A DNA stretch of 64,000 nucleotides from Ichthyophis bannanicus. Lineage: Eukaryota > Chordata > Amphibia > Gymnophiona > Ichthyophiidae. The position numbers and the translations under genes were made by a program. Positions within the stretch are counted from its first letter, which is position 1. Every line of letters starts with the position of its first letter. The notes beneath the pieces are model-generated. The model was not told the DNA's origin, ran no database searches, and saw nothing but the letters and a program-made list of their open reading frames with translations. Below, in pieces: positions 1 to 10,915 of the stretch. Where the stretch lies: positions 1,228,073,312 through 1,228,137,311 of the forward strand of contig CM066031.1 of assembly GCA_033557465.1 (NCBI GenBank), read 5' to 3'.

Positions 1-204
1 GATTGGTGCCAAGGTTAAAGGCATGTGATAGATTGGGGGACCAGGAGGTAAAGAGGATAAGGGTTAGAACCAGAGTTTGGTGCATTTTCAGGGTGGCCTA
101 TGAAGGAAACTTACTCTAGGCAACTTACTCTAGGCACGGGGCCGGCAAGTCTAGGTAGATGGTTACAAAGATCAAAACACTGAAGTCAGGTTTAGGTCAA
201 TGTT

Positions 205-400
205 GTGGGGGTGGATGATGTAACAGATGTAACAGTATAACAGCGGTGTGCTAGTTAGGGCAGAACCATGTAACAGCAGTATATTAACAATGTATCAGTT
301 GAGGCAGCAATGTATCATCAATGTAACAACAATGTATCAGCAGTGTATCAATCAGGGCAGAACCATATAATAGCAATGTAACAGCACTATGACAAATCAG
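205..400. repeat. Degenerate short tandem repeat
   Basis: Imperfect reiterations of words such as 'tgtaacagca', 'aatgtatca' and 'gggcagaaccat' fill this stretch. It looks like an old minisatellite. No gene or transposon signature is visible in it or in the flanking bases 1-204 and 400-640. Confidence 0.55.
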
Positions 401-793
401 GCAGGACTAGCGAGGGAGGTAATTAGGGATTGGCAACAACATTACAACAGGGTGTTCAATGGGTAGGAGGAGTATATAGGGAGCTCCTGCAAAGGCAATA
501 TGGGTTACAGGGGCTCAAGATAGCAGTTCAGGGTTCAGTTTCAGGTTATAGGATTATAAGAAGGAGAGTCCTTTTAAAATCAATGGTCTACCTCGTGGTT
601 CGGAGCGTGTTCTTCCTTTTTGCTCGGTAGAGGTGCATCAGCTATGGAGGCGGTGGAGCGATCCTTCGAGGATGTCGGGGTTAATAGTCTGGGTCTGCTG
701 GGTTGGATATGCTCCGGGTTCAGAGGGGCTCACGCCTAAGGGCCACGCCAAAGGGCCCTCTGGCAGGGCCCGCCGGCGTGGGTGCGCCTTGCG

Positions 794-1057
794 GCGCTCT
801 TTTTAAAGTGCTCCGGGCTGCCCCAATTGGGCAGCAGGAGCAAGCCGAGGCATTGTGGGCGGCCCTGGAGGTGTTGGCGGGCTTCTCCCTCCTGGGAGAG
901 CTGCTGAGCCGGAGAGGGTCTGCGATGGGGCCGGCGCTCTTTTTAAAGTGCTCCGGGCTGCCCCGATTGGGCAGCAGGAGCGAGCCGAGGCATCATGGGC
1001 GGCCCTGGAGGTGTTGGCGGGCTTCTCCCTCCTGGGAGAGCTGCTGAGCCGGAGAGA
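794..1057. repeat. GC-rich 140-bp tandem duplication
   Basis: A unit starting 'gcgctctttttaaagtgctc' at 794 restarts at 934 with only a few substitutions, so the period is 140 bp. The second copy is cut off at about 1057, where DIRS copy A begins. The block is far richer in G+C and CpG than its surroundings and leaves open frames on both strands, but nothing in them looks like a known protein. It may be promoter repeats of an unidentified retrotransposon or a host CpG-rich element. Confidence 0.7.
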
Positions 1058-1425
1058 TCTCCAGGACAAGCAGGAATGGGTCTTCACATATGGGTACGCC
1101 GGTACTGACGGAGCCTGCGCGGGAACGCTCCCCAGCGTCCAGAAAAGAAAGCCTTTGGGAGCATCCCACACACGTGCGCTGCCTTCCTGCCTAAACACTT
1201 CCCTCTCATCAGTTTTCCGCGGAGCCGGCAGGACGTATTCCTGTCACCGCAGAAAATTCTTCTTTTTATTCTTAGTTTTTTGTGGTCACATCTGCCTTCC
1301 CTCGACGCTACCGGTACCGCCGGTGCTTTTCTTTCTTTTTACTAAAGAATTTCTTCTTTTCTTAGAAATGTTTTCCTGTTTAGTGCCTGACAGTTTCTAG
1401 GCCACTAGGCTTCTATCCTTCCATT

Positions 1426-3202
1426 ATGGAAAAGCCAGCCACTATCCTTAAGAAATGCTCAAGGTGTGGCGGTACAGATATTATTTCAGACACTCATACT
1501 TGGTGTCTAAAATGTTTAGGTCCTGACCATTGCTCTCTGGAGTGTCTCTCCTGCTGGAGCTCAAACAGAAGAAGTTTTCAGGATCAAGCACAACTCGATA
1601 CCCGGTTCACATCGCACTCGATGTCACCAGCTAGAATATCATCTTTTTCACAGGATCAGGTAACCAAACAAAAGTCTATAAAGACTAGTCAATCCTCGAG
1701 TGGTAGATCTCCTTCTCAGCATCGAGATGCCTCTGGCGTTGCCCTCGGAAATTTTGGCAATAAAGCCCCGGCTGGAGTCTTCGGGCTCCAAAGCATTAAC
1801 GGGGCTCCAGCTTGTTCCTGGGGTTCTTACCTCGATGGACATACCTGGGCCATGCTCGGTGGTTGTGGCCGCTTCGAGCGGTACCGACACCCCAGCATCG
1901 GCTATGGTGATGGATGAAACACTCCTCACCGATGAACGTAGTCTAGCGCTCTCGGTTACTTCGGTACCGCTAGAGTTGCTGCAGACCGTTCCTCGAGTAT
2001 CGGTATCAGGTTTGGTACCGGTACTGGTATCGGCATCGGTGTCGGTACCGTCCATGCTTGCTTCGACAGACTCGCTTCCTTCGATGCCGAGCCTTGAATC
2101 GATCTCTAGCATGGAGGATTCGGTACTGACTCGTCTCGGTACCGACCTCGGGCGGTACCGAAGACATCGCTTTAAGGAAAATCCGATGCTTCATCCTTTC
2201 AAGTCTTCCGATGACAGGGATGAATCCATCGGTACCAAGGCTGAATTTTCAACAAGTCTAGCCTTTACCTCTCATTTTAGAGGGTCCTCCTCAGGGGAGA
2301 TTTCTTTTCAAGCTTTTCTGGTTGATATGGCAAAGTTACTTGCCCTTTCTATACCTCGTAAAGAATCCCTACCGGGGGATTCAGAGACGCTGCAATTCCC
2401 CTGGATTCCAAAGGAGGTGATCATGCTTCCTTTGCATCAGATCTTACAAGATCTACTATTAAGAATGTGGGAAACTCCTTTAACGGTATCCCCACATTCT
2501 AAGACACTTGACACTATGTACAAGGTGCCACCTTCTCCAGGTTTTCAAAAGACTCAACTTCCTCATCATTCTATTGTAGAATCAGCAATGAGGCGTATTA
2601 AGAGTGCAAAGAAGCACTCTTCTTATCTGCCAGGTCGTGAGTCTAGGACTTTAGATGCCTTTGGACGTCGATGCTTCCAGGCATCCATGCTTTCAGCAAG
2701 AATTATCTCATATATTTTCTATATCGGATTATCTCTTGAAGAGGTCACAAAGAACTTAAAGCTTTTGAACCCTTTTCTTCAAGAGCATAAAAGAGCAGAC
2801 TATTTCTTATTAGTCAATCATGCTCAAAATATCTCTAGGTTCCTTAATCGTGCTTCCTTGGGCTCTTTTGAGTCTATTAGCAGAACTTCTGCAATAGCCA
2901 TAGGAGCATGACGCATGGCCTGGCTCCAAGCTTCAGACTTGGACAGATGGGTACAGGAAAGGCTGGGAAATACTCCTTGTACTGGTGAAAATCTCTTTAA
3001 CAAGGAGGCTTTATTTCAAGCTAATCAGTTAAGCACTGATGCTGTTGCTTTCAGAGGATTGTCAAAACTTTCCTCTATCCCAGCTAATAAAAAATCTCCT
3101 ATAAAGCTTTATCCCCCTAGGGGAAAAAAGTTTTATCCATCTTCTACCCATCATGCAGATGTTTCCAAAGACAGGGAACATCAAACCAGGCTAAGAAATT
3201 AA
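1426..3202 (+). pseudogene. DIRS gag-like ORF of copy A (one frameshift, one nonsense)
   Basis: This is the gag-like first frame of a DIRS element, presumed to package element RNA. Residues 10-45 carry a zinc-knuckle-like pattern (CSRCGG...CLKCLGPDH...CLSC) that is repeated in the other copies. A Ser/Val/Pro-rich middle, coded largely by repeated 'tcggtaccg' words, comes next. A conserved C-terminal block contains FQKTQLPHHS, RESRTLDAFGRR and WLQASDLDRWVQ. Reading moves from one frame to another near 1700-1740. The only later break is a TGA at 2909 where copy D has CGA, which looks like CpG decay. Conservation across four copies supports a real protein; the function is taken from the family, not shown here. 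Confidence 0.7.
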
Positions 3203-3239
3203 AAACCTCAACAGGCTCAGCAAACCCAGCAGTTGCAGG

Positions 3240-5560
3240 GTTTCTGATATTTTATTCACTTTTCCTGTGTGAGGTTTAGAACCTCTGAACCTACTTCTTT
3301 TCAACAGAAGCATCTAAGGTTCGTCTCATCCATGCTGAGATATCAGTCATACATTGACTCAATCCTCGACTCTGGGCATGAATCTCTTGCTACAAGAGAA
3401 ATCCATCCTTTTAGCTCCAAGAGCTATTGAGGACCATCATACCCTAAAGATAACAGGTTTCTCCTTTAAAAAAAAAAAAGAGTAACAACAAGGTGAGCTA
3501 TGCCCTTCACCTTGACAGTTTCCTGTATGAGGATATCTCATACTTTTTAACTGCAAGGGGACCCTACCTCTTCAAAGACTTACCAAATTGTAAGTCTTCT
3601 CAACTCTGTATTACATCTATCCCTCTTAGTCCAGACATTCAGTCTGAGTACTACTAATCAACTGGAGGGCTTATTCTCTAAGCCCATAGGATTTTCTTCA
3701 ATACCTACTCCAGTAAGTAGTTTTCATACAGAGTTTTCTTCCCCTTTGCTATTCATCTTCTTCTCAGATACTTCTTTAAGGCAGCTTATCAGACAGAAAT
3801 TGAGTATTATCACTCCAAATTATGTCTGTCGGTCCTCTCCAACCTATAGGACCTAACTTTTTTCTGCTGCCTTAATAACAGATAACTCCAAGAGAGGTTC
3901 CAGAACCCATTTGGACAATTTATAGTTGCAGGCATCAGGCCTGTCTACGATTCTTAGCCATCTTCAATTCTTTTTGGCTCCAACAGAATAGATTAGGTTG
4001 CACACTGGCAATTAAACTGCCAGATCTAAGCAACCTATAACATGCTCTCTGCAATTATACAAGAAAGCTCTGCAACTATGGGCCTTTGCCAGAGAGCCTC
4101 AGAGCTACTCCTAGTAGGTAGCTTCCAGATGGTTAAAAAGGGCTTCAGCTGGTAGATTCTGCCCAGTCACTACATGACTGTTTGTTTTTTTTCTAATCTT
4201 ACCAGCTTCCTTAAAAATTTCCTTTTAAGGAAAAGTAACCAGGGCTTAGACCACGTGAAAGCATAGAGAATTGCACAGTTTCCCTGGACTGTTCCACATT
4301 TCACTGGAACTTCTCAACAGGGATGCATTCCTTTCGCTGCAGTCGGTCCTTATTCACTACTTTCCTTCTAATTCCCTATACTTCATTGTAGCTTATGATG
4401 AACAAAAGAACGCATGATACTCATATTGCCCTCATAGAGAGGCAAACATGGTATCCCCTTATATTGCATCTTTTTCTCCAGCTACTACTTGAAGTTATAG
4501 AATGATACAGACTTGCTGTCTTAAGACTAAGGATCTCCTGTGCACTCCTTCACGTACGTCTCGAGACCTGGTTATTCAGGGGCTAGATCTTTTTTAAAGA
4601 AATCTAGTCCTCTCCTTGTAAGTGAAGAACATAATACCGGTTTCCATGAAACTTTCTCTATAGTTCTTCCATTTTTAGCCAGACAGAGATTCTCCATCAA
4701 TATTCTCAAGTAGGTCTTAATCCTTCTTGTTATTGGGTCAATCTCTATACAACATCTGACTTTGAAAGATTTGTTTACTGTCCATATTAATGCTGTCCCA
4801 GCATCATATAAAACTTAATGGACAACCAATTTCTATGGTAAATTAGGAAATATCTTTTTCACCGTTACCTTTTCGGTTACATCACATCTGAAGCTTTCCA
4901 TGTAAAGTCATTATCATAAGTGACATCACTTACGAAAGACTTTACTGATCTTCAAGAAATTGGAGGCCCAACGCCTAGTACAAATGTCTTTGTCTTTCAT
5001 TTGGATAAAGGGGGTCTTAAAGACCTATCCCTTTTTTCTGCAAAGGGTATTTCTACCTTTTCATCCAAACCAGTCAGATTTATCTGCACTCTTTCCTAGG
5101 GCCTTATTCTGCTCCAAGGACAAAGAGTTCAAACTTTGGACTTTACAGACGCTTTAGCTATTTCTCCAAAGTCCAACCTCATTAAACTCCCCCACTTTTT
5201 CTTCTGGGGTTAGTTCTAGCCATTAAGGCTTCTTATCTCTTCCTGTATTGCAAAATTTATTTTTCCTCTACTTCACAGTGAGGGAATTTCTTTGAGGATA
5301 ATGTACTGGCTGTCAACTACAGACCCATATTAGCCTCAACAAATACTTTCGCAATACTTTTGAGTAAGATCTACATTAGAAAATTGGGATTAAATATTTT
5401 CTAACAATTATGATCTACACAAGGACTCCCCTTTGGATACCTTGTTTAGTCAAGCTGTTCCACAGCACCCTTTTTTTTTCTTTCCCAATTCAACTCCTAC
5501 CCTCCATCCCTTGGATGCCTGAGGTTCTGAGGAATAAGCATGGCCCATCCATTAGATTTG
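3240..5560 (+). pseudogene. Decayed pol region of DIRS copy A
   Basis: This stretch holds remnants of the DIRS RT, RNase H and tyrosine-recombinase frames. Near 3390 a frame resembles the RT entry segment of copy C (LLLQE...AIE). Near 4960-5157 a frame (FHPNQSDLSALFPRALF) matches the recombinase segment of copy C at about 51600-51660. Everything between is full of stops and indels, and the region is shorter than its counterpart in copy C. No catalytic motif of RT or recombinase can be read. The pattern is shared with copy D. Confidence 0.6.
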
Positions 5561-5965
5561 CAACATGCTGGGGCCTCCTCCAGGCATCTTAGCTTGGGAG
5601 TCCCCATATGTGAAGACTCATTCCTGCTTGTTCCTGGAGATAGCACAGTTACTTACCTGTAACAGGTGATCTCTGGGAACAGCAGGAATAAGTCTTCACA
5701 ACCCACCCACCTCCCCTAGGAGTTGCGCGCTCTCTCTCTTTTTCTGATTTGTCTACTTCCCTTCTTCGGTCTCAGCTACAAACCCAACTGATGAGAGGGA
5801 AGTGTTTAGGCGGGAAGGCAGCGTGCATGTGTGTGGGATGCTCCCAAAGGCTTTCTTTCTGGACGCTGGGGAGCGTTCCCGCGCAGGCTCCATCGGTACC
5901 GATGTACCCATATGTGAAGACTTATTCCTGCTGTTCCCAGAGATTACCTGTAACAGGTGTTCTCC

Positions 5966-6247
5966 AAGGACAGCAGGAATCACTTCTCACAACCCTCCTT
6001 CCTCCCCTGGGAGTTGCATCCCTACCTGAGATTATTTTTTACCACTGTCCTAGCTATGCCATCTGACTGAGCAAGATGGCACACTTGGGCACGGAGGGGA
6101 CCACACGTGTGGTAGAATATCCCAAAGGCTTTCTTTGAAAGCTGGGGAAATGCTCCACATGGGCTCTGTCAGTGCCGATGCCACCCATATGTGAGCACTG
6201 ATTCTTGCTGTCCCTGGACAACATCTGTTATTGGTGAGTAACTACAT
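5966..6247 (+). mobile_element. Right-end fragment of an older DIRS element
   Basis: Just after the right repeat of copy A comes a second, more diverged set of the same signals. There is half an internal complementary region (near 5966-5990, ending 'cacttctcacaaccctcc'). A further right terminal repeat follows at 6115-6247, with 'cccaaaggctttc', 'cacccatatgtgagcactg' and 'ggtgagtaactac'. It is a remnant of another DIRS insertion lying directly against copy A. Confidence 0.6.
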
Positions 6248-7020
6248 TTTTCATCTTTCTTACTATGGACAGGAGAAAATGCACAGCTCTTCGTCTTGGC
6301 TCCTTTAAACTAGGTAGGCTCTTTATATGAAAGATGTCTCTTGGAGCATCTGTACATCCACCCCTACAGGCTGAGTACAAGATTTTCTTTCTCTTTATAG
6401 TGGTTAATGCCATTAACATTCAGGGGATTTGTCACCAGGACCTGGAGTTCGCTCACTCTTCAAGCGGATGTGAGGGCCACTAGAAAGGCCACTTTCCAAG
6501 ACAGGTACTGCAAGTGGCTAGGGGCTCGAATGGTGATTTGCTGAGCTGGGAGAGCACCACGTTGAGGTCCCACACCGCCGCCAGATGGCAGAGAGGGGGC
6601 TTGGATACCAGGATGCCCCGGAAGAACCTAGAGACCAGGGCTGGCCTGAGAGGGGTTTTCCCCTCGAAAGGGTGGTGGTGAGCAGCTATTGCGTTCAGAT
6701 ATACCCTCAGAAAGTTGGCTTGGGTAGGCTTGTTTAAAACATGAACTAGAGAACATAAGAGCAAAATTTATAACACATTAATAGAAAACTGACCACACAA
6801 TATGTCACATAGTTAACTCATGCAACCTGACAGGCATATAGCACACAAAACAATGGGCATCCAGATCGCGAAAGCCACTGGAATTGGTGAGCAAAACAAC
6901 TTCACAGATGTACACAGGCCTCATATCGGAGGCACTAGAAGACTATCTAATTGTCACATTATGCTCATCTCATGAAGTCCATGTTAATGAAATTTAAACA
7001 AAAAACCAAAAATCGGTGTT
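6248..7020. other. Mostly unassigned intronic sequence
   Basis: Apart from the recombinase fragment at 6460-6764 I recognise nothing here. The stretches 6248-6459 and 6765-7020 are A+T-rich with only short chance frames. Confidence 0.4.
6460..6764 (-). pseudogene. Tyrosine-recombinase fragment of another DIRS family
   Basis: On the minus strand an open stretch reads HPFEGKTPLRPALV, then WDLNVVLSQLSKSPFEPLAT. The second block lines up with copy C (WNLNVLGQLLKPPFEPLAT, near 51090-51145), which lies in the recombinase upstream of the catalytic residues. The C-terminal half with the His-x-x-Arg and Tyr residues is missing. The divergence suggests a different DIRS family inserted in the opposite direction. 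Confidence 0.55.
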
Positions 7021-7285
7021 GTATTTATATCCCGCTTTTCACCGGGTCAAAGCGGTCAATTGGGAGATACATTTAACACGAGGGGATATGACACACATAC
7101 GCTAATACTTACAGGGAACATGGGCAATGGAGGGTTAAGTGGCTTGCCCAAGACCACAAGGAGCACCTATAGGACTAGAAATCCCAGTCCCTCCGGCCTG
7201 AGATTGCTGTCCCCAGGTGGGACTTGAACCCCCGGCCCTCCGGCCTGAAGTACCTTGTCCTAACCACTAGACCACTCCTCCCACC
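7021..7285 (-). mobile_element. tRNA-derived SINE with LINE-type tail
   Basis: Read on the minus strand, the element opens with a tRNA-like head containing an A-box-like 'gtggtctagtggttagg' and a B-box-like 'gggggttcaagtcccacc'. A MIR-like central segment follows ('cttgggcaagccacttaacc'). It ends in a short hairpin tail, 'agcgggatataaatac'. The tail has the same layout as the LINE 3' ends elsewhere in this window, so it was probably mobilised by an L2/CR1-type LINE. Confidence 0.75.
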
Positions 7286-7335
7286 TGATTTGCACTAGGC
7301 CACTAACCACTAGGCCACTCCTCCCACCTGATTTG
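7286..7335 (-). repeat. Short duplication of the SINE head
   Basis: The words 'ccactcctcccacctgattt' and 'ctaaccactag' occur twice, at about 7260-7295 and 7300-7335. The promoter-proximal part of the adjacent SINE was therefore tandemly duplicated, by replication slippage or a second nested insertion. Confidence 0.55.
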
Positions 7336-7822
7336 CAACCTGTGCCAGACGTATGAGAAGAGACTTGAAGAGCTAAATATGTATACCCTAGAGGAGAGGA
7401 CGACAAGGGAGATATGATACAGACGTTTAAATACTTAAAGGCTATTAATGAACAAACGTTTTCAAAGAAGGGGAAGCTGCAAAACGAGAGGGCATATGAT
7501 GAAGCTGCAAGACGGTAAACTTAAAAGCAACATCAGGAAATACGTTTCACCTTGGAATGACTCCCTCATGGAGGTGGTAGGGGCAAAAACAGTGAAAATT
7601 CAAAATGGCATGGGACACACAGTGGATCCCTTTTGTAGCAAGAGAATAAAATCACAATAAATTTAGCTCTCTTTTATACTTCAACAAATAGAGAGCATGG
7701 AGCGGTGGATACAGTCCTAAACAAATGCATAGAGGAGGGTGATCTGCACGAAGCAGCAGTACAACCACTCTAGTCACCTTAGTACACAGACTAGATGAAC
7801 CATACTGGTTTTTATTTGCCGT
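7336..7822 (+). mobile_element. CR1-type LINE 3' end
   Basis: A degenerate C-terminal CR1 protein frame (KRLEELNMYTLEE-like start, then 'ggagatatgatacagacgttt') runs into a 3' UTR with 'gaccatactgg...tttgccgtcat'-type sequence. The same tail occurs at 11572-11818. Several frameshifts are present and there is no RT core. It is a 5'-truncated dead copy. Confidence 0.65.
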
Positions 7823-8282
7823 CATATACTGTTACTATGTCTTGGTTCTTTTCATTCTTTCTCTACCGGCATTCAAAGTGGAAGCTTTGCTGCTTTTACG
7901 CATTGGCATATTGTCCAAAAGTATTACACAGAGTTTTGTGCGGTGGGCAGTTTGCAGAGAGCAGAGTTTCAGTAAGTCCAAGCTCATAGCCTGTGAGTTC
8001 ATCACAATTGGCAGCAAAAGCACTGCCCTCTGCTCCCCCCTCACATTCTTGGATAGTTTTAAAATTTATTTTTTAGTATCCTGATCATAAAGTCATTGAT
8101 GCAGTGCATTGGTTTCAATGTTCTCCCCTACACTGGAGTCACCTTGGTCTGTGGTGGTTGATCTTATGTCAGGGTGAATTGATTGGGGAAACATGTCAGA
8201 TGTTAAAAAGACAACAGTGTAACATCCTTCTTCGCATAGTCCTCCTCTAATGAAGTAGATATTCAATATAGACAATCTGGAG

Positions 8283-8495
8283 ATTTTAATGTAACCTAAT
8301 GGTTAGGACTGGAAGCTGAGGACCAGGGTTCAAATCTCAGTGCCCCTCCTTGTGATCATGGGGCAAGTCCTTTAACCCTCCATTGCCTCGGATACAAATT
8401 GAAATTGTAAGCCTTCTTTGAACAGAGAGACGCCTACTGCATCTGAAAGTAACTCGAGCTGCTACTGAAAAAGGCATGAGCTAAATTGGATTCCT
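8283..8495 (+). mobile_element. tRNA-derived SINE (second subfamily)
   Basis: The head has an A-box-like 'taatggttaggac' and a B-box-like 'agggttcaaatctc'. A MIR-like 'ggggcaagtcctttaaccct' follows, then the body 'attgtaagccttctttgaac'. The head matches the SINE at 7021-7285 but the tail differs. A fragment of the same body is at 41503-41575. Confidence 0.7.
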
Positions 8496-9019
8496 CTCTC
8501 CCTTCTCTCCTAAAAGGTGTAAACTTGACTTCCAGAAATTCCCTCCCACGCCTTCCTGTGTCTTTGATACCCACCTCTGCTATGATGGCCAGCATCTATC
8601 CAGTACTGTCTAAATTCCTATTTGGGTGAGGCGTGAGATTCCCTGCTCCACCAATATAGGCCTTCTGACAACCACCTGGTCTGAAGCATAAATTAGTGAA
8701 GAGAGAGCCACTAACAGAAGTTCAAAAAGAGAATAACACAAATCCCTGCAATATACTATGCTGAAAACTGTCAGCACTTATTATAGGACCCTCACAGTTA
8801 CTGTCAACTCTCCCCTAAGCTCTGTGATGAAGAGAACTTTGTGTAAGCTTGTCAGAATCAATGTCTGTACTTGTATGGTGTGGGAGTTAAACCTAGTGTT
8901 TGCCTGGGTTTTCTCTGTAATGCTGATAGTGCTGAGGCAGCTTGTGAAAAATACAATCTGCAGACTGAATCTGTGACTTCTAATTCCTGAGAGAGATTAT
9001 GAAATCTTCTTAGCTAGAC

Positions 9020-9110
9020 TAGTGGTTCTCAAACCTGTCCTGAGAGTACCAGCCAGTCAGAGTTTCAGTATATCTACAGTGAATAAACAAGCGATAGATT
9101 TGTCAACACT
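9020..9110 (+). mobile_element. hAT MITE fragment
   Basis: It starts 'agtggttctcaaacctgtcc' and continues through 'gagtttcagtatatctacag', matching one half of the palindromic MITE at 10260-10435. The other half is missing or eroded. Confidence 0.5.
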
Positions 9111-9244
9111 GCCACCACTACTTGCCCTCATGCTTGTATGCCATTTTAGCAGAAAATATAACCAAAACACCATCAAGCCCAATCGGGGAATTTTTTTTGT
9201 CGGGCTGTTAATATGAAAACAGTGCTGTTGCTTATGAAAGAGTC

Positions 9245-9400
9245 CTTTTTTATTTTATTTATTTAACATTTTTATATATCTGGTTTTCTGCAATTCAAAA
9301 TGGTTTACAATGAACAAAAGTAACAGTGTATTTACAGCTGTTTAGTTAAATTTATAAAATCAGTATTAAGCCAGCCAGTCCACTTTCTTCTTTTGAAATG
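9245..9400 (-). mobile_element. LINE 3' tail
   Basis: The A/T-rich start and 'tttatatatctggttttctg...caaaatggtttacaatgaac' are the reverse complement of the common LINE 3' end in this window. A conserved stem-loop is followed by an (ATAA)-type tail. Only the tail is present. Confidence 0.5.
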
Positions 9401-9494
9401 TTACCAAACCAATATTCAAATGCATTCAACCAAACCGTCCCTTCTAGAACTGTTTTTAGAAGCCATGATTGCTATGATTACTATGATTACTATA

Positions 9495-9915
9495 ATGGGC
9501 TTCATTATAAAGCATATGAAGACAGACTTAAGGATCTTAATATGTAGACCTTAGAGGAAAGGCGGGATAGAGGTGATATGATTGAGATGTTTAGATACCT
9601 CCGTGGCATAAATGTTCAGGGAGAGAGCCTCTTTCAATTGAAAGCAAGTTCTGCTACGAGGGGACATGGGATGAGGGTGAAGGGAGATAGATTCAGGAGT
9701 GATATGCGGAAATATTTCTTTACAGAAAGAGTAGTGGATCCATGGAATAGTCTCCCAGTGGAGGTGGTAGAGATGAGGACAGTAACTGAATTCAAAAAAG
9801 CATGGGACCAACACAGAGGATCTCTAAAGGTAGAAAGTGGACTGTTGTAGTTGTTGATATGGAAGGACAGACTAGATAGGCCATGTGGTCTTTTTCTGTC
9901 ATCATGTTTCTATGT
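9495..9915 (+). mobile_element. CR1 LINE 3' end, copy 1 of a close pair
   Basis: This is the C-terminal part of a CR1-type reverse transcriptase protein (DMIEMFRYLRGINVQGESLFQ) and its 3' UTR, ending in 'atgtttctatgtttctat' 8-bp repeats. It is almost identical to 50098-50535 and belongs to the same family as the longer minus-strand copy at 43050-45485. The only clear break is an early TAG. It is 5'-truncated, the usual outcome of target-primed reverse transcription. Confidence 0.8.
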
Positions 9916-10006
9916 TTCTATGATTATCAAAGCTGATAAGGATCCTGTGGAACTTAAGAACTAGCGACCAATCTCTTTTGTTAATGTAGAGAGGAAGGTT
10001 TATGCT

Positions 10007-10699
10007 GGGGGAAGGGGAACAGACAAACATTTTAAGTCCGAGGGCTGCACTGGGAGTTGTGAATGGGTTGGGGGGCAGTCAATGAAGTTCCCCTCCCAAC
10101 CCACTACCTCCCCATCTCCTAATACAACCATCATGCCAGCTACCAAACATCTTTAAAATAAAAAAAAAACAAACAAACCCCCCAAAACCCTTGTATACAG
10201 CCCCCAAAGCTCCTCCCACAGACCCTTTACATCTACCCTTAATGCTGATTCCTCCATGGTAGTGATTCTCAAACCAGTCCTCAGGACCCACCTAGCTAGT
10301 CAAGTTTTCAGGATAACCACAGTGAATATGCATGAGATAAAATGTGCATGCAATGCCTCCATTGCATACTCATTGTGGTTATCCTGAAAACCAGACTGGC
10401 TAGGTGTGTCCTGAGGACTGGATTGAGAACCTCTGTTCCATGGCATCTAATGCATCATTACTTTGAACCAGTAGGTATTTGTGACTTATTAACAACGACT
10501 TGCCTATTCAGAGTGATACTATGTTAGATGCTGTGGTGTGATCTGCATTAACAGCAGTGGGCAGATAGGTATGATGGGCCATGGGACCGGGGCTTCATGA
10601 CTACTTGCAATTTTTCTTTTTGTTGCTAGGTGGCAGGCTATACTTTTTTGTGCCAGTAGGACCAATTCTGGCTCACTGGCCTTAGTTTGCTCATTTCCT
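10007..10699. mobile_element. Insertion in the L1, bounded by a 10-bp repeat
   Basis: The word 'ggtttatgct' stands on both sides, as a target duplication would. Inside, 10007-10250 contains 'acattttaagtccgagggct', like hAT ends, but I see no clear terminal inverted repeats for the whole insert. A MITE sits inside it at 10260-10435. The class of the outer insert is unknown. Confidence 0.5.
10260..10435. mobile_element. Palindromic hAT MITE
   Basis: The ends 'tagtgattctcaaaccagtc' and 'gactggattgagaacctctg' are inverted repeats, and almost the whole 176 bp folds back on itself. The flanks 'ctccatgg' (10252-10259) and 'ttccatgg' (10436-10443) form an 8-bp duplication with one mismatch, the hAT length. 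The element has no coding capacity. A related copy with a perfect duplication is at 54867-55059. Confidence 0.8.
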
Positions 10700-10915
10700 G
10701 GTTTATGCTAAGGCTCTGTTGCAGAGATTGGGCAAAGTTATGGGCAGACTGATCCATCAGGATCAGACAGGCTGCATGCCTGATAGGCATTTAGCAATAA
10801 CTGTAGGTGATTATTCTAAACTTTATTTAACTAGAGTTGCCCGAGTCATCTGCAATCCTTCTTTTGAATGCTGAGAAGGCATTTGATAGGCTAGCATGGC
10901 CTTATCTCTGGCAAA

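Larger units (their letters stand above)
1058..5965 (+). mobile_element. DIRS-type retrotransposon, copy A
   Basis: The left inverted terminal repeat starts 'atctccaggacaagcagg' and runs through a block shared with copies B, C and D, including 'cgctccccagcgtcc'. A gag-like frame follows from 1426 to 3202, then a stop-ridden pol region from about 3240 to 5560. The right side has an internal complementary region at 5609-5700 ('gtgaagactcattcctgc' followed by 'aacagcaggaataagtcttc'). It then has the reverse complement of the left terminal repeat at about 5800-5965. Inverted termini, an internal region complementary to both ends and a tyrosine-recombinase remnant are the DIRS hallmarks; no target duplication is expected. 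The exact right end is unclear because an older DIRS end follows. Confidence 0.85.

Noticed and set aside
703..1400. Overlapping open frames of 114-181 codons on both strands as host genes
   Set aside because: They arise from the GC-rich 140-bp duplication and the DIRS terminal repeat. The same residues recur because the DNA is repeated, and no domain is visible.
1648..2112. Minus-strand 154-codon frame rich in Asp/Thr/Gly
   Set aside because: It is the shadow of the gag-like frame through the palindromic GGTACC words. The same shadow appears in copies B and D.
7120..7285. The tRNA-like sequence as a true tRNA gene
   Set aside because: It has A- and B-box-like words, but it continues into a MIR-like body and LINE tail and does not fold as a full cloverleaf with an intact acceptor stem. 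It is a SINE head.
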